A stretch of 64,000 nucleotides of DNA, from NCBI RefSeq assembly GCF_016653615.1, contig NZ_CP067393.1, forward strand, positions 2,309,673-2,373,672, given 5' to 3'. Positions 18,436 to 29,381 of the stretch are shown here, one piece after another. This DNA is from Entomomonas asaccharolytica. Its GTDB lineage: Bacteria; Pseudomonadota; Gammaproteobacteria; Pseudomonadales; Pseudomonadaceae. Each line of letters begins with the position of its first letter. Within the stretch, counting starts at the first letter, position 1. Made by a program: the position numbers and the translations under genes. Below the pieces are notes generated by a model. That model saw only the letters and a program-made list of their open reading frames with translations, was not told the origin of the DNA and made no database searches.

Positions 18436-18801
18436 TTATTCTTGACATTCCACTTCACAGAGCAAGGGATGATCATTCTGCCTTGAATATTCATTCACTT
18501 GCATCGCTTTTGTTTCAGCCACATCCTTTGTATAAACACCACAAACGCCTTTACCCTCTGTGTGAACCTGCAACATAACACGGGTTGCTTTTTCATTATT
18601 CATAGCAAAAAAACGCTCTAATATTTCTACCACAAAATCCATAGGGGTATAATCATCGTTTAATATAACTACTTTATACATGGGAGGAGGTTTTAGTTCT
18701 GGATCACTCGTCTGAGTAGTAACATCATGGCTTGCCTCACGCTCCCATTCGTCACCCTCTTGACATAAAATTCTTTGTATTGCTTGATAGCTAACTGTCA
18801 T
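18436..18801 (-). CDS. clpS: ATP-dependent Clp protease adaptor ClpS
   Basis: 121-residue N-degron adaptor that delivers substrates to ClpAP. The family core is clear: [24 protein letters not shown], then [24 protein letters not shown]; the acidic pair in NDDYTPMDF holds the N-terminal residue of substrates. In Pseudomonas clpA follows directly. Here the space downstream holds a convergent lipase and no clpA, so ClpA must be encoded elsewhere or absent. Its own promoter is probably in the 18802-18876 gap. Confidence 0.95.
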   Translation of the reverse strand: MTVSYQAIQRILCQEGDEWEREASHDVTTQTSDPELKPPPMYKVVILNDDYTPMDFVVEILERFFAMNNEKATRVMLQVHTEGKGVCGVYTKDVAETKAMQVNEYSRQNDHPLLCEVECQE

Positions 18802-18876
18802 TTTTCTAAATCATTTATAAACTGATAATTAACAAGGCATTATACTATGCCTATCCCCTACTATCGTCAATATAAG

Positions 18877-19752
18877 TTACTTACGTTGCCCTGTAATACG
18901 CACCCAACCCTCTTTAGTGGCAGTAGGGCACAAATTAAAGTAAGGCTCATAGGCAGCACGGACTTCATTTGCCTGTTCTGCTAAAATACCTGACAAACAT
19001 ATCCACCCATTAGGTCGTGTTAGTTTGGCTAACTGTGGTGCTAAATTGACTAATGGACCCGCTAAGATATTCGCTAATACCACATCGGCTGTTATTTCAG
19101 GCATTTGCTCAGGCAAATAAACAGTGAAATCTTCTGCTGGGATCTGATTACGTTTGGCATTATCAAGCGAAGCTTCTAATGCTTGCTTGTCAATATCTGT
19201 TCCCACTACCTGTTTAGCGCCTAATAATAAAGCAGCAATGGCTAAAATTCCAGAACCACAACCAAAATCGATAACCTCTAAACCCTTTTCCATATACTGA
19301 TCGAGCCACTCAAGACATAGGGCTGTTGTGGGATGTGTACCCGTACCAAAAGCTAACCCTGGGTCTAATAATAAATTAGTAGCACTAGGATCAGGCGCTT
19401 CGCACCAGCTAGGTACAATCCACAAACGGCTACCAAAACATAATGGTTGGAAGTTATCCATCCAACTACGTTCCCAGTCTTGATCTTCTAATACTTCAAG
19501 CTCATATTGTGGCATTGTTCCTAATGCTTGAGCCAATGATAAAAGCAACTGATCAGCTACAGTATCACCCTCAAACAAAGCCAATAAATGTGTATGCTTC
19601 CATAAAGGGGTAGTGCCTAATTCAGGCTCAAAAATAGGTTGATCTTCTGCATCCATAAAGGTTACAGAAACAGCCCCACAGTCTAATAAAATATCTTCAT
19701 ATTCTGCTGCTTGCTCTGGGGTAATTGCTAGTTTTAGTTGTAACCAAGCCAT
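18877..19752 (-). CDS. prmA: Ribosomal protein L11 methyltransferase PrmA
   Basis: 291-residue SAM-dependent methyltransferase that trimethylates lysines and the N-terminus of ribosomal protein L11. N-terminal L11-recognition domain, then the SAM site [16 protein letters not shown] and the NANILAGPL-type segment [19 protein letters not shown] start at ATG 19752 ([10 protein letters not shown], the usual family start, with AAGG upstream) rather than the in-frame TTG at 19758. It lies downstream of accBC as in Pseudomonas, but a terminator hairpin separates it from accC. Confidence 0.95.
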   Translation of the reverse strand: MAWLQLKLAITPEQAAEYEDILLDCGAVSVTFMDAEDQPIFEPELGTTPLWKHTHLLALFEGDTVADQLLLSLAQALGTMPQYELEVLEDQDWERSWMDNFQPLCFGSRLWIVPSWCEAPDPSATNLLLDPGLAFGTGTHPTTALCLEWLDQYMEKGLEVIDFGCGSGILAIAALLLGAKQVVGTDIDKQALEASLDNAKRNQIPAEDFTVYLPEQMPEITADVVLANILAGPLVNLAPQLAKLTRPNGWICLSGILAEQANEVRAAYEPYFNLCPTATKEGWVRITGQRK

Positions 19753-19785
19753 TTTCAACCTTTTTTAATTAATTAGTTATAAATA

Positions 19786-19812
19786 AAAAGGAGCAGTAAA
19801 ACTGCCCCTTTC
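19786..19812 (-). terminator. Rho-independent terminator after accC
   Basis: On the minus strand a stem with arms GAAAGGGGCAGT and ACTGCTCCTTTT (one mismatch) is followed by TTTATTTATAA. It sits between accC and prmA and should end most accBC transcripts. Confidence 0.7.
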
Positions 19813-19829
19813 ATTAAGTTAATTAATTA

Positions 19830-21176
19830 TTAACTTTTCATATTAAGCTTATGCTCTAGGTAATGAATATTAACAGCACCCTTACAGAATCCAGCATCAC
19901 GTACTAAATTCTTATGTAATGGAGCATTGGTTTTAATACCATCAACCACTAGCTCATCTAATGCGTTACGCATACGTGCTAATGCTTCATCACGATTACC
20001 ACCATAAGTAATTAATTTACCTATTAAAGAATCGTAATTAGCAGGTACACGGTAACCGTCATAAAGATGAGAATCCACACGTACACCATTGCCACCTGGC
20101 GCATGGAAATAATTTACTAAACCTGGACAAGGCATAAAATTATCTGGATCTTCAGCATTAATACGGCATTCAATAGCATGACCACGAATAACCACATCTT
20201 TTTGCTTAATCGATAATTTTTCACCGCCAGCAATACGTAGCATCTCTTTTACAATATCAATGCCTGTCACCATTTCAGTTACAGGATGTTCAACTTGGAC
20301 ACGGGTGTTCATTTCAATAAAATAGAAACGACCATCTTCATACAAGAATTCAAAGGTACCTGCACCACGATAACCAATATCAATACAGGCTTTCACACAA
20401 CGATCTTGTACTTCTTTCCGTGCTTTTTCATCAATAAAAGGCGCTGGCGCTTCTTCAATCACTTTTTGGTGACGACGTTGTAATGAACAATCACGATCAC
20501 CTAAATGAATAGCATTCCCCTGACCATCTGAAAGTACTTGTACCTCCACATGACGTGGATTAACAAGGAACTTCTCAAGGTAAACCATAGGGTTACCAAA
20601 AGCCGCCTCAGCTTCGGTACGGGTTAAACGAGCAGCTTTAATAAGCTCGTCTTCGTGGTGTACTACACGCATACCACGACCACCACCACCACCAGCTGCT
20701 TTAATAATAACTGGATAACCTACTTCACGAGCAATCTTTATTGCTTGCTCTTCATCTTCTGGCAATGGACCATCAGAACCAGGCACTGTAGGAACACCTG
20801 CTTTTTTCATCGCATCTTTAGCAGATACTTTATCACCCATTAAACGGATAACATCAGCGGTAGGGCCTACAAAGGTAAAACCTGAATTTTCCACTTGCTC
20901 AGCAAAATCAGCATTTTCTGCTAAGAAGCCATAACCAGGATGAACCGCAGTAGCTCCTGTGACTTCAGCAGCTGCAATAATAGATGGAATATGTAAATAT
21001 GACTTAGCAGCAGGGCCAGGGCCAATACAAACAGATTCATCAGCAAGACTTAAATGCATAAGCTCACTATCAGCTGTAGAGTAAACTGCTACTGTTTTAA
21101 TACCTAACTCTTTACAAGCGCGTAAAATACGTAAGGCAATTTCACCACGATTGGCGATTAATACTTTCTCTAGCAT
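19830..21176 (-). CDS. accC: Acetyl-CoA carboxylase, biotin carboxylase subunit
   Basis: 448-residue biotin carboxylase that carboxylates biotin on AccB using ATP and bicarbonate, the first half-reaction of fatty acid synthesis. N-terminal domain starts [20 protein letters not shown], followed by the ATP-grasp glycine loop ([14 protein letters not shown]), the catalytic [14 protein letters not shown] segment and a full C-terminal domain; length is standard. It lies 16 bases after accB, so the two are co-transcribed. Confidence 0.98.
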   Translation of the reverse strand: MLEKVLIANRGEIALRILRACKELGIKTVAVYSTADSELMHLSLADESVCIGPGPAAKSYLHIPSIIAAAEVTGATAVHPGYGFLAENADFAEQVENSGFTFVGPTADVIRLMGDKVSAKDAMKKAGVPTVPGSDGPLPEDEEQAIKIAREVGYPVIIKAAGGGGGRGMRVVHHEDELIKAARLTRTEAEAAFGNPMVYLEKFLVNPRHVEVQVLSDGQGNAIHLGDRDCSLQRRHQKVIEEAPAPFIDEKARKEVQDRCVKACIDIGYRGAGTFEFLYEDGRFYFIEMNTRVQVEHPVTEMVTGIDIVKEMLRIAGGEKLSIKQKDVVIRGHAIECRINAEDPDNFMPCPGLVNYFHAPGGNGVRVDSHLYDGYRVPANYDSLIGKLITYGGNRDEALARMRNALDELVVDGIKTNAPLHKNLVRDAGFCKGAVNIHYLEHKLNMKS

Positions 21177-21192
21177 GGCTAGCCCTCACCTA

Positions 21193-21654
21193 TTAAACAA
21201 TTGTAAATAGTGGTTGGTCGTATTCTACTGGCTCACCATTCTCAACAAGAATTGAATCAATAACACCACTTACTTCTGCTTCGATGTGATTCATCATTTT
21301 CATTGCTTCAACAATACAAAGCACATCACCTTTCTTCACTGTTTGACCAACTTCAACAAATGAAGCGGCAGTAGGTGCTGGCGAACGATAGAAAGTACCT
21401 ACCATTGGCGAGCGGATAACATTACCTTTTAACACTTGTGCAGCAGGCGCAGCTTCAGCAGGCGCAATAGAAGAAGCTGCAGGAGCTTGTGCTGGTGCAG
21501 CAACTGGAGCAGGCGCAGCATAAGTAGGTGCTGCTAAAACTTTATTACTATGACGACTAATACGAACAGACTCTTCACCTTCATGAATCTCTAACTCATC
21601 AATGCCAGACTCTTCTAACAACTCGATTAGTTTTTTAACTTTACGTATATCCAT
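21193..21654 (-). CDS. accB: Acetyl-CoA carboxylase, biotin carboxyl carrier protein
   Basis: 153-residue BCCP. N-terminal dimer part ([21 protein letters not shown]), an Ala/Pro-rich linker (about 45-75), then the biotinyl domain with the thumb ([13 protein letters not shown]) and the biotinylated Lys in EAMKMMN. It shuttles carboxyl groups between AccC and the carboxyltransferase. Second gene of aroQ-accB-accC, 17 bases after aroQ. Confidence 0.98.
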   Translation of the reverse strand: MDIRKVKKLIELLEESGIDELEIHEGEESVRISRHSNKVLAAPTYAAPAPVAAPAQAPAASSIAPAEAAPAAQVLKGNVIRSPMVGTFYRSPAPTAASFVEVGQTVKKGDVLCIVEAMKMMNHIEAEVSGVIDSILVENGEPVEYDQPLFTIV

Positions 21655-21671
21655 TATTTTAACTCTCTGGT

Positions 21672-22118
21672 TTATTTACTATGTTCAATTTGCTCAATCG
21701 CTGTTTGCAAAGCAAAATAATAACCTTTGGCACCTAAGCCACAAATTACTCCAACAGCTATATCGGAAAGATAAGAATGATGACGAAAAGGTTCACGCCT
21801 ATGGACATTACTTAAGTGAACCTCGATAAAAGGAATATTTACCCCTAACAATGCATCACGAATGGCTACACTGGTATGAGTAAAAGCACCTGGATTAATT
21901 ACTATAAAATCAATTTTTTCACTGCGCGCAGCATGAATACGATCAATTAATTCATGCTCAGCATTACTCTGCAAATAGGCTAATTGATGCCCTTGCTGTT
22001 TAGCATACTCCTGTAACCCAGCATTAATTTGCGCTAGTGTTGTAGTACCATACACTTCTGGCTCACGTGTTCCTAATAAATTAAGATTTGGGCCATGTAA
22101 AACTAAAAAAGCTGCCAA
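21672..22118 (-). CDS. aroQ: Type II 3-dehydroquinate dehydratase, TTG start
   Basis: 148-residue dodecameric dehydroquinase of the shikimate pathway. [20 protein letters not shown] holds the catalytic Tyr and Arg loop; [16 protein letters not shown] holds the catalytic His region. No in-frame ATG exists near the conserved start. TTG at 22118-22116 gives [11 protein letters not shown], matching Pseudomonas AroQ, and AGGA lies about 8 bases upstream. Leads the aroQ-accB-accC operon as in Pseudomonas. The TTG start may lower expression. Confidence 0.95.
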   Translation of the reverse strand: MAAFLVLHGPNLNLLGTREPEVYGTTTLAQINAGLQEYAKQQGHQLAYLQSNAEHELIDRIHAARSEKIDFIVINPGAFTHTSVAIRDALLGVNIPFIEVHLSNVHRREPFRHHSYLSDIAVGVICGLGAKGYYFALQTAIEQIEHSK

Positions 22119-22356
22119 AAAGCCATCCTTTTATTTGTAACTTTATTAACATCATTATGTGGTTTTGCTGTTTATCAGTGCTCAGACTAACTAAACTAAC
22201 TATTCTTTTCTAAATTTATGTAGGATAGAAACAGAATAACCGAAATTCGTTGCATTTTACCGTAAACTTTTACTATTAGCACTACTTTTATTTATTAATT
22301 ATTTATGTTAGGTAGATATAAGTCATTATATTTATTTTTCTAATTATTACCGCTTT

Positions 22357-24165
22357 TTAAGGGTTAATTCTATCTAAATGGGCTAAGAATTCTGCTTGCC
22401 CCATTTCACCAACAATTCGTGCATTTATTAGTTCATTACCTACCCTATCAAAAAATAAAATTGTCGGTGGGCCAAATACTTTATAATTATTTTGTAACTG
22501 ACGATGTTGATCCGTCATTTTTGACATATCAATTTTAATTAACTGATAATCAGCTAATTTAGTAGCCACTGCATCGTCTTCAAATACTTCTTTTTCCATT
22601 TTTAAACAAGCAATACACCAATCTGCCGACCAATCAACCATGACTATCTTATCTGCTGCTTTAGCTATTGCCAGTTGCTTATCCAATTCCTCTTGGTTAT
22701 AAACCACTTGCCAATTAAGCCGAGTGTTTTTGCTGATTGATTGTTCAGAAGTAGCAATACGTTTTAACGACTGTAAAGGATCATCATTACCTTGCCATGC
22801 TCCCACCCAAGCACAAATGGCATAAACAATTAAAAATAATCCCACTACTTGAGCTAACTTTTGTATGGTAGTTTTAGGACTAGAAAAATCAAATGTCCCG
22901 ATAAAGATTGCTACCCCAGCGGCTAATAATCCCCATAATGCCAAGGTAATATAACCTGCTATTATTCTAGATAATAAATAGATAGCAACCGCTAATAACA
23001 TAACACCAATAGCATTACGTACCACCACCATCCACATACCTGTTTTAGGTAATAACGCTTTACCACCCGCAGCAATAATAAACAGTGGTAACCCCATCCC
23101 TAACCCTAAGGCAAATAAGCCGATTCCACCACCAACTGCGTCTCCTGTTGTGCTAATATGCAGTAAAATACCTGCAAATGGCGCACTAACACAAGGTGAA
23201 ACCACTAAACTTGAACATACACCTAAAATCGCTGCCCCTAATAATGAACCACCATGTGTTTTATCAGCAGCCTTATTCAATGGATTAGTAATAAAGGCTG
23301 GCAACCTTAGCTCAAACAAACCAAACATAGCTAAGGCAAACAAAACAAAGAAGATGGCAAAAGGAATAAGCACCCAAGGTGACTGTAGTCTTGCAGCAAT
23401 ATTTAATTCTGCACCAAATAAACCTAATAACACCCCAAAAATGGCATAAGTAATTGCCATCGATAATATATAAGTTAATGCTAATAGCTGCGCTCTTAAT
23501 GTTCCTACCTGCCCTCTTAATACTACGCCAGCAAGAATAGGTAACATAGGAAATACACAAGGCGTTAAACTTAATAACAAACCAAAACCAAAATAGGATA
23601 ATAAGGTTAGCCAAGATAACGCAGCCCAAGAATCACTGAATGAAAGACTAGAAGAATTTTCTATTGGCTGTGAAGCAACAGGTATCACACCTGCTACAGG
23701 AATAGTTGCGGTTTCCATGGGATAACACAACCCTTTTTCAGCACAACCTTGATACTTGATCTCAAAATTAAATGCAAACTTATCAGGGTTTGTAACAGGG
23801 ATAACTAGATCTAAAACCGCGTGATATACCTCAACTTGCCCAAAAAATTCGTCCTCTATTATTTGTCCTTTAGGTAAAGTAAACGAGGCAATAGTCACCT
23901 TAGGGTTATCACTTGCAAAGGAGAAACGCTCTTTATAGAGATAATAACCATCTGCAATAATAAATTGTAGATGAATACTTTGTGCATCAATTTGTTTTTT
24001 TTCTATACGAAAGGCTTGTTCGACAGCTAAAAAACTATCTTGACTATCCGTAGCTACCCCACTTCCACCAAATACACTATCAGGCCGAGCTTGTAAAATA
24101 TCATTATTAGCCAGTGCAGGAACAATAACTATTAAAGATAATAGTAAAATGACTAGTCGCTTCAT
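22357..24165 (-). CDS. dsbD: Thiol:disulfide interchange protein DsbD
   Basis: Inner-membrane reductant importer passing electrons from thioredoxin to periplasmic DsbC/DsbG and cytochrome c maturation. Signal peptide (RLVILLLSLIVIVPALA), N-terminal periplasmic domain with the CAEKGLC Cys pair, eight-helix membrane core with Cys in LTPCVFPMLP and SPCVSAPFAG, and a C-terminal thioredoxin domain with WCIAC. I prefer ATG 24165 because GAGA lies just upstream; ATG 24174 adds three residues. It lies downstream of aroQ, across a 238-base gap; position next to aroQ matches Pseudomonas. Confidence 0.96.
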   Translation of the reverse strand: MKRLVILLLSLIVIVPALANNDILQARPDSVFGGSGVATDSQDSFLAVEQAFRIEKKQIDAQSIHLQFIIADGYYLYKERFSFASDNPKVTIASFTLPKGQIIEDEFFGQVEVYHAVLDLVIPVTNPDKFAFNFEIKYQGCAEKGLCYPMETATIPVAGVIPVASQPIENSSSLSFSDSWAALSWLTLLSYFGFGLLLSLTPCVFPMLPILAGVVLRGQVGTLRAQLLALTYILSMAITYAIFGVLLGLFGAELNIAARLQSPWVLIPFAIFFVLFALAMFGLFELRLPAFITNPLNKAADKTHGGSLLGAAILGVCSSLVVSPCVSAPFAGILLHISTTGDAVGGGIGLFALGLGMGLPLFIIAAGGKALLPKTGMWMVVVRNAIGVMLLAVAIYLLSRIIAGYITLALWGLLAAGVAIFIGTFDFSSPKTTIQKLAQVVGLFLIVYAICAWVGAWQGNDDPLQSLKRIATSEQSISKNTRLNWQVVYNQEELDKQLAIAKAADKIVMVDWSADWCIACLKMEKEVFEDDAVATKLADYQLIKIDMSKMTDQHRQLQNNYKVFGPPTILFFDRVGNELINARIVGEMGQAEFLAHLDRINP

Positions 24166-24268
24166 CGTTCTCATTAATTTGTTAACTTATTAATAGGCTA
24201 TGATAATCAGAATAACCTAAGCTAGGCTGCCATAAGTGTTTGGAAATGTGACAAAGCTCTCAACAAAC

Positions 24269-25165
24269 CTAGTCTAAATAGCCTAAAGAACGCATAGCAC
24301 GTTCATCATCTGACCAACCACGTTTTACTTTTACCCATAAATTGAGCATTACTTTGGAATCAAACAATACTTCCATATCTTGTCTAGCTTCCTGACCAAT
24401 TCGTTTAATTCGCTCGCCTTTATCACCAATCAGAATTTTTTTCTGACCATCACGTTCCACCAAAATTAAGGCGTGAATATGTAAAATAGCACCTTCTTGT
24501 TTAAATTCTTCTACTTCAACATTCACTTGATAAGGGAGCTCAGCGCCTAATTGTCGGGTAATTTTTTCCCTTACAATTTCAGCTGCTAAAAATCGACTTG
24601 AACGATCTGTTATCTGATCTTCAGGATAAAAATGCTCAGCCTCAGGTAAATAGCTGCCTATCAACTCCTCTAAAGCGGTTAAGTTTTGTGAATGCAATGA
24701 AGAAATAGGTACAATTTGCGCGTTAGGCAATTGATTACTTAACCATTCTAAATGGGGTAATAGCTCTTTTTTATCCTCTAACCGATCAATTTTATTAACC
24801 GCTACAATCACAGGCATCTTAAGGTATTGCACCTTATCAAGCACTAACTGATCTTCTTCAGTCCAACGATTTCTATCTACCACAAACACCACTACATCTA
24901 CATCGCGCAAAGCATTAGCAGCGGTCTTATTCATATAACGGTTAAGGGCTTTTTCATTTTCCTTATGTAACCCTGGAGTATCCACATAAATCGCTTGTAC
25001 TGCACCTTCGGTTTTAATACCCAACATCGTATGACGGGTAGTTTGTGGTTTACGAGAAGTAATAGCTAACTTCTGCCCTAAAATATGATTTAGCAGAGTA
25101 GACTTGCCAACATTAGGTCGCCCCACAATAGCTACATAACCACAACGCTCAACAACCTCTGTCAT
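24269..25165 (-). CDS. era: GTPase Era
   Basis: 298-residue Ras-like GTPase with a C-terminal KH domain that binds 16S rRNA near its 3' end and helps 30S assembly. G1 is GRPNVGKS at 15-22, G3 is DTPGLH, G4 is NKID; the KH motif is [14 protein letters not shown]. It overlaps the rnc stop by 4 bases, so the two are translationally coupled. In Pseudomonas recO and pdxJ follow; here the next gene is the unrelated dsbD. Confidence 0.98.
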   Translation of the reverse strand: MTEVVERCGYVAIVGRPNVGKSTLLNHILGQKLAITSRKPQTTRHTMLGIKTEGAVQAIYVDTPGLHKENEKALNRYMNKTAANALRDVDVVVFVVDRNRWTEEDQLVLDKVQYLKMPVIVAVNKIDRLEDKKELLPHLEWLSNQLPNAQIVPISSLHSQNLTALEELIGSYLPEAEHFYPEDQITDRSSRFLAAEIVREKITRQLGAELPYQVNVEVEEFKQEGAILHIHALILVERDGQKKILIGDKGERIKRIGQEARQDMEVLFDSKVMLNLWVKVKRGWSDDERAMRSLGYLD

Positions 25166-25851
25166 ACTTTTTTACTCTCTAATAAATCCAATGCTCTTGC
25201 TGCTGCTTGTTGTTCAGCAATACGACGACTACTACCCTTACCGCGAGTTTTCTTATCTAACATAGCAAGATAGCACTCCACGTAAAAAGTACGCTCATGA
25301 GGCTCACCTTCTATATTAGCCACCTCATATCTTGGTAACTCCGCATTACGGGACTGTAAAAATTCCTGTAAGCGAGTTTTAGGGTCTTTGTTAGTATCCA
25401 CAAGGGTTAATGTATTAAATTCTTCTGTTAACCAAACCAATACACGCTCACGGGCTTTATCCATACCCGCATCAAGATAAATAGCACCAATTAATGCTTC
25501 CACTGCATCCGCTAAAATAGAGTCTCGACGAAAACCACCACTTTTTAACTCACCAGAACCTAAATGCAAATAATCGCCTAGCTGAAAATGGCGCGCTAAT
25601 ACTGCTAATGTTTCACCTTTAACCAATTTAGAACGCAAACGTGATAGCTGACCTTCCTTTGCCTGTGGAAAACGCTCAAACAGTGCTTCTCCTACTACAA
25701 AATTAAGAATAGCATCACCTAAAAACTCTAAACGCTCATTATTTTTACCCGAAAAGCTACGGTGGGTTAATGCCAATGTCATTAACTCTAAATCTGTGAA
25801 CGAATGCCCTAGCTTATCTGCTAAAGTTTTTAATGCTCTATCATTTATCAT
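25162..25851 (-). CDS. rnc: Ribonuclease III
   Basis: 229-residue dsRNA endonuclease for rRNA and mRNA processing. Signature [20 protein letters not shown] is at about 40-60, the second catalytic acidic cluster is [15 protein letters not shown], and a dsRNA-binding domain occupies the last 75 residues ([11 protein letters not shown] to AAARALDLL). Standard length. It lies 3 bases after the DUF4845 gene and overlaps era. Confidence 0.98.
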   Translation of the reverse strand: MINDRALKTLADKLGHSFTDLELMTLALTHRSFSGKNNERLEFLGDAILNFVVGEALFERFPQAKEGQLSRLRSKLVKGETLAVLARHFQLGDYLHLGSGELKSGGFRRDSILADAVEALIGAIYLDAGMDKARERVLVWLTEEFNTLTLVDTNKDPKTRLQEFLQSRNAELPRYEVANIEGEPHERTFYVECYLAMLDKKTRGKGSSRRIAEQQAAARALDLLESKKV

Positions 25852-25854
25852 GTA

Positions 25855-26238
25855 TTACTTTAATTTAGCTTGGTAGGTTTTATTAAATACATTAGAAAGA
25901 TAAGTATCACCAAATATCATGTTATCTTTTCTATAATCTACAGTTAATCTGACTTGACTCCCTAGATTTTCTGCTTTAATAATCTCTCTTGCCTGTAATT
26001 TTACATTATTTTGATCTAAACCTTTTTGCACATAGTCATAAATTTGATCAACACCATACAGACTATCTTGCTCACCCTCTTTTACTACATTTTCCAATAA
26101 ATCATTGACTACTCTATTATCAATAATATCCATTGTTACTTTAAAAATAGGCAATGCCAATACAGCGATCAACGCTATAAATAACACGATAATAATATTT
26201 TTAATGGTATTAGCCGCAGAAAACTTAGCCTCAGCCAT
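25855..26238 (-). CDS. DUF4845 membrane protein
   Basis: 127-residue protein with one N-terminal membrane helix (about 13-33) and a small periplasmic domain. It belongs to DUF4845, consistently found between lepB and rnc in Pseudomonas and relatives. GGGAG precedes the ATG. The C-terminal part (KAENLGSQVRLTVDYRKDNMIFGD) is the conserved piece. Function unknown; location suggests a link to protein export or RNase III at the membrane, which is inference only. Confidence 0.85.
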   Translation of the reverse strand: MAEAKFSAANTIKNIIIVLFIALIAVLALPIFKVTMDIIDNRVVNDLLENVVKEGEQDSLYGVDQIYDYVQKGLDQNNVKLQAREIIKAENLGSQVRLTVDYRKDNMIFGDTYLSNVFNKTYQAKLK

Positions 26239-26255
26239 AATAATCTCCCGAGATA

Positions 26256-27395
26256 TTACTTAATTAACCTATCATTAGAAAATGAAGGAATATTCTCCAG
26301 TTTTCTATCAGGCCAGTGCATCCATACTAAAAACGCTTTACCTACAATATTCTCAGCTGGAACCATATACATTTTATCATCATTGACAATTCTATTAATC
26401 TCTTGTTGAGGTGTATTTTGATCTACAAAATCCTCAATCCAAAAACGACTATCTTTTGAATTATCACGATTATCACCCATCATAAAATAATAACCCTCAG
26501 GCACAACCCACTCCTGCATAGGCTTAGGTGAAACATTATGCCTACTTGGCATTTTGTAAATACTGTGTTCAACATCGCCTAATTGTTCTTTATATAGCTG
26601 ATAATCAACAGACTCTTTACGGGTTTCCACTCTTTGTAGCAATTGATTATAAACTTGCATTTGCTCCACTACGGTATCCTTACCAACAGAAGTTTCACCC
26701 ACCAGCTGCCCATTGACATACAGTCGTTTATCTTCTGTGTACCTAATATGGTCGCCAGGTATACCAATAACCCGTTTTATATAATCAATTTCTGGATTAG
26801 GTGGATAATGGAAAACAGCTACATCGCCACGTTGTGGTTTATTAATGGGAATAATTACCTTATTAATCACTGGTAAACGAATACCATAGGCAAATTTATT
26901 AACCAAAATAAAATCACCAACCAGTAAGGTTGGCTTCATTGAACCAGAAGGAATTTGAAAAGGCTCGACCAAAAAAGAACGAAGCACAAACACGATTAAC
27001 AGTACAGGAAACAAGGAACGAATAAATTCAAAAACTGCTGGGCCTTGACTTAACTCTTTCACTAACTGCTCATCTGGCTCAGTAACACTTTCTTTATAAG
27101 CCTTAACAGCCGCCTGACGCTTTGCCGCAAAAAATAAGCGATTGATAACTACCACTAACAAAGAAATAACAGTTGCTAATGTTAAAATCAGGGTAAAGTT
27201 AAAATATTTAACCAGCACTAACACCACAAACACCATAATGGCCAGTGGTCCCCATGAGTAAGCTAGCGCCACATACGCAGGCGGCTTACTACCATCCGCT
27301 TGGCCTGCTTGCACTGTTCCCAATACAAACTTATCTAATGCCATAATAAGAATGGCAACAACAGAAAGCACTCCAAATATAATAAATAAATTCAT
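26256..27395 (-). CDS. lepB: Signal peptidase I, long form
   Basis: 379-residue leader peptidase. Catalytic Ser 152 lies in PSGSMKPT and the catalytic Lys in YIKRVIGIPGDH; the GDNRDNSKDSRFW box follows. It is well over the length of the Pseudomonas enzyme: the N-terminus carries extra hydrophobic segments (about 3-22, 48-63, 68-88) before the usual helix at about 128-142, and there is an insertion between the Lys and GDNRDNS boxes. AAGGAC precedes the ATG. It lies 10 bases after lepA, in the same operon. Confidence 0.96.
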   Translation of the reverse strand: MNLFIIFGVLSVVAILIMALDKFVLGTVQAGQADGSKPPAYVALAYSWGPLAIMVFVVLVLVKYFNFTLILTLATVISLLVVVINRLFFAAKRQAAVKAYKESVTEPDEQLVKELSQGPAVFEFIRSLFPVLLIVFVLRSFLVEPFQIPSGSMKPTLLVGDFILVNKFAYGIRLPVINKVIIPINKPQRGDVAVFHYPPNPEIDYIKRVIGIPGDHIRYTEDKRLYVNGQLVGETSVGKDTVVEQMQVYNQLLQRVETRKESVDYQLYKEQLGDVEHSIYKMPSRHNVSPKPMQEWVVPEGYYFMMGDNRDNSKDSRFWIEDFVDQNTPQQEINRIVNDDKMYMVPAENIVGKAFLVWMHWPDRKLENIPSFSNDRLIK

Positions 27396-27405
27396 TATCT
27401 AGTCC

Positions 27406-29205
27406 TTAGCTATCTACCTTGAGTACAGCTAAAAATGCCTCTTGGGGAATTTCAACATTACCTACTTGTTTCATGCGTTTTTTACCTGCTTTTTGCTTCT
27501 CAAGTAGTTTTTTCTTACGTGTTGCATCACCACCATAACATTTTGCTAATACATTTTTTCTTAATGCTTTTACGGTTGTTCTAGCGACAATCTGACCACC
27601 CAATGCTGCCTGAATAGCAACATCAAACATTTGCCGTGGAATTAACTCTTTCATTTTTTCAGTGAGCGAGCGTCCCTTATTAGCCGCCCTATCCCGATGC
27701 ACAATTAATGCTAAAGCATCTACTTTTTCACCATTAATTAGTACATCCAATTTTACTAAGTTTGCTGCTTGGAAACGGTCAAAACTATAATCCAATGAAG
27801 CATAACCGCGGCTGACTGATTTCAAACGGTCAAAGAAATCCAATACCACCTCATTCATTGGGATGTCATAGCTCACTTGCACCTGACTGCCCATAAACTG
27901 CATATCCCTTTGTACACCACGTTTTTCAATACAAAGTGTAATTACATTACCTAAATGCTCTTGGGGTACTAAAATATTCGCCTGAACAATGGGTTCACGC
28001 ATTTCATCAATCATGGTTGGATCAGGTAATTTAGATGGATTATCCACATAAATAACCTCACCACTTTTCAACAATACTTCAAATACTACAGTTGGCGCAG
28101 TAGTGATTAAATCTAAATTATACTCACGCTCTAAACGCTCTTGAATAATCTCCATATGGAGCATACCCAAGAAGCCAATACGGAAGCCAAAACCTAGGGC
28201 ATCAGAGCTTTCTGGCTCGTATTGTAGGGCAGCATCATTTAAGGTTAATTTTTGCAGTGCCTCACGAAAATCTTCAAAATCATCAGAGCTTACAGGAAAT
28301 AAACCCGCATAAACTTGTGGTTTTACCCGTTTAAACCCTGGTAATACAGAAACCTCAGGGGTATTAGCATGAGTTAGTGTATCTCCAACAGGCGCACCAT
28401 GAATATCCTTGATACTAGCAATCACAAAACCCACTTCACCTGCTTTAAGTGATTCGGTGGTGGTATGTTTAGGTGTAAACACCCCTACACTGTCCACTAA
28501 ATGAGTTTTACCTGTTGATTTAACGAGGATTTTATCGCCTTTCTTGATAGAACCATTACGCACCCGAACAAGCGACACTACACCTAAATAGTTATCAAAC
28601 CAAGAGTCGATAATCAATGCCTGCAATGAATCATCAATTTCACCTTGTGGCGGAGGAATTACTTTTATTAGACGCTCTAAAACATCCTCTACCCCTATAC
28701 CACTTTTAGCACTACACACCACTGCATCGGTGGCATCAATTCCAATAATATGTTCTATTTCTTCTTTAACACGTTCAGGTTCTGCTTGTGGTAAATCGAT
28801 TTTATTCAATACAGGCATTACTTCTAAACCCTGCTCAATGGCTGTATAGCAGTTAGCAACTGACTGCGCTTCAACACCCTGTGCGGCATCTACCACTAAC
28901 AGAGCGCCTTCACAGGCAGCTAAGGAGCGGCTTACCTCATAGGTAAAATCCACATGGCCTGGTGTATCAATAAAATTTAATTGATAGGTTTCGCCACTCT
29001 TTGCTTTGTAGTAAAGGGTTACACTGTGAGCCTTAATGGTAATACCACGTTCACGTTCTAAATCCATAGAATCGAGAACTTGTTCCTCCATTTCGCGATC
29101 GGCTAAACCGCCACAAACTTGGATAAAACGGTCAGCCAAGGTAGATTTACCATGGTCTATATGGGCAATAATTGAAAAATTACGAATATGTGTTAAATCA
29201 CTCAC
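27406..29205 (-). CDS. lepA: Elongation factor 4 (LepA), GTG start
   Basis: 599-residue translational GTPase that affects ribosome assembly and can back-translocate. G1 is AHIDHGKS at 14-21, then DTPGHVDF and NKIDLP; the LepA C-terminal domain ([15 protein letters not shown]) is present. The start is GTG at 29205, giving [12 protein letters not shown], which matches the family N-terminus. First gene of lepA-lepB-DUF4845-rnc-era, the same order as Pseudomonas. Confidence 0.98.
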   Translation of the reverse strand: MSDLTHIRNFSIIAHIDHGKSTLADRFIQVCGGLADREMEEQVLDSMDLERERGITIKAHSVTLYYKAKSGETYQLNFIDTPGHVDFTYEVSRSLAACEGALLVVDAAQGVEAQSVANCYTAIEQGLEVMPVLNKIDLPQAEPERVKEEIEHIIGIDATDAVVCSAKSGIGVEDVLERLIKVIPPPQGEIDDSLQALIIDSWFDNYLGVVSLVRVRNGSIKKGDKILVKSTGKTHLVDSVGVFTPKHTTTESLKAGEVGFVIASIKDIHGAPVGDTLTHANTPEVSVLPGFKRVKPQVYAGLFPVSSDDFEDFREALQKLTLNDAALQYEPESSDALGFGFRIGFLGMLHMEIIQERLEREYNLDLITTAPTVVFEVLLKSGEVIYVDNPSKLPDPTMIDEMREPIVQANILVPQEHLGNVITLCIEKRGVQRDMQFMGSQVQVSYDIPMNEVVLDFFDRLKSVSRGYASLDYSFDRFQAANLVKLDVLINGEKVDALALIVHRDRAANKGRSLTEKMKELIPRQMFDVAIQAALGGQIVARTTVKALRKNVLAKCYGGDATRKKKLLEKQKAGKKRMKQVGNVEIPQEAFLAVLKVDS

Positions 29206-29316
29206 AGGTTTTACTCAAGAAATAAATTAGCGTCAGTATTATAACTTAGTTTTATCATTAATAAGCTGTTTATGGTTTTACAAATACCCTTGTAACCATT
29301 TTAACAACCCATAAAA

Positions 29317-29367
29317 AAATAGCGGGTAAGTGTAACCTATATCTTGATTACACACTACCTGCTATTT
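29317..29367 (-). terminator. Rho-independent terminator of mucD
   Basis: Long imperfect stem with outer arms AAATAGCGGGTA and TACCTGCTATTT (GU pairs, one bulge) 15 bases after the mucD stop, followed on the minus strand by ATTTTTTATGG. It separates mucD from lepA. Confidence 0.85.
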
Positions 29368-29381
29368 ATTATTTAACGGTC

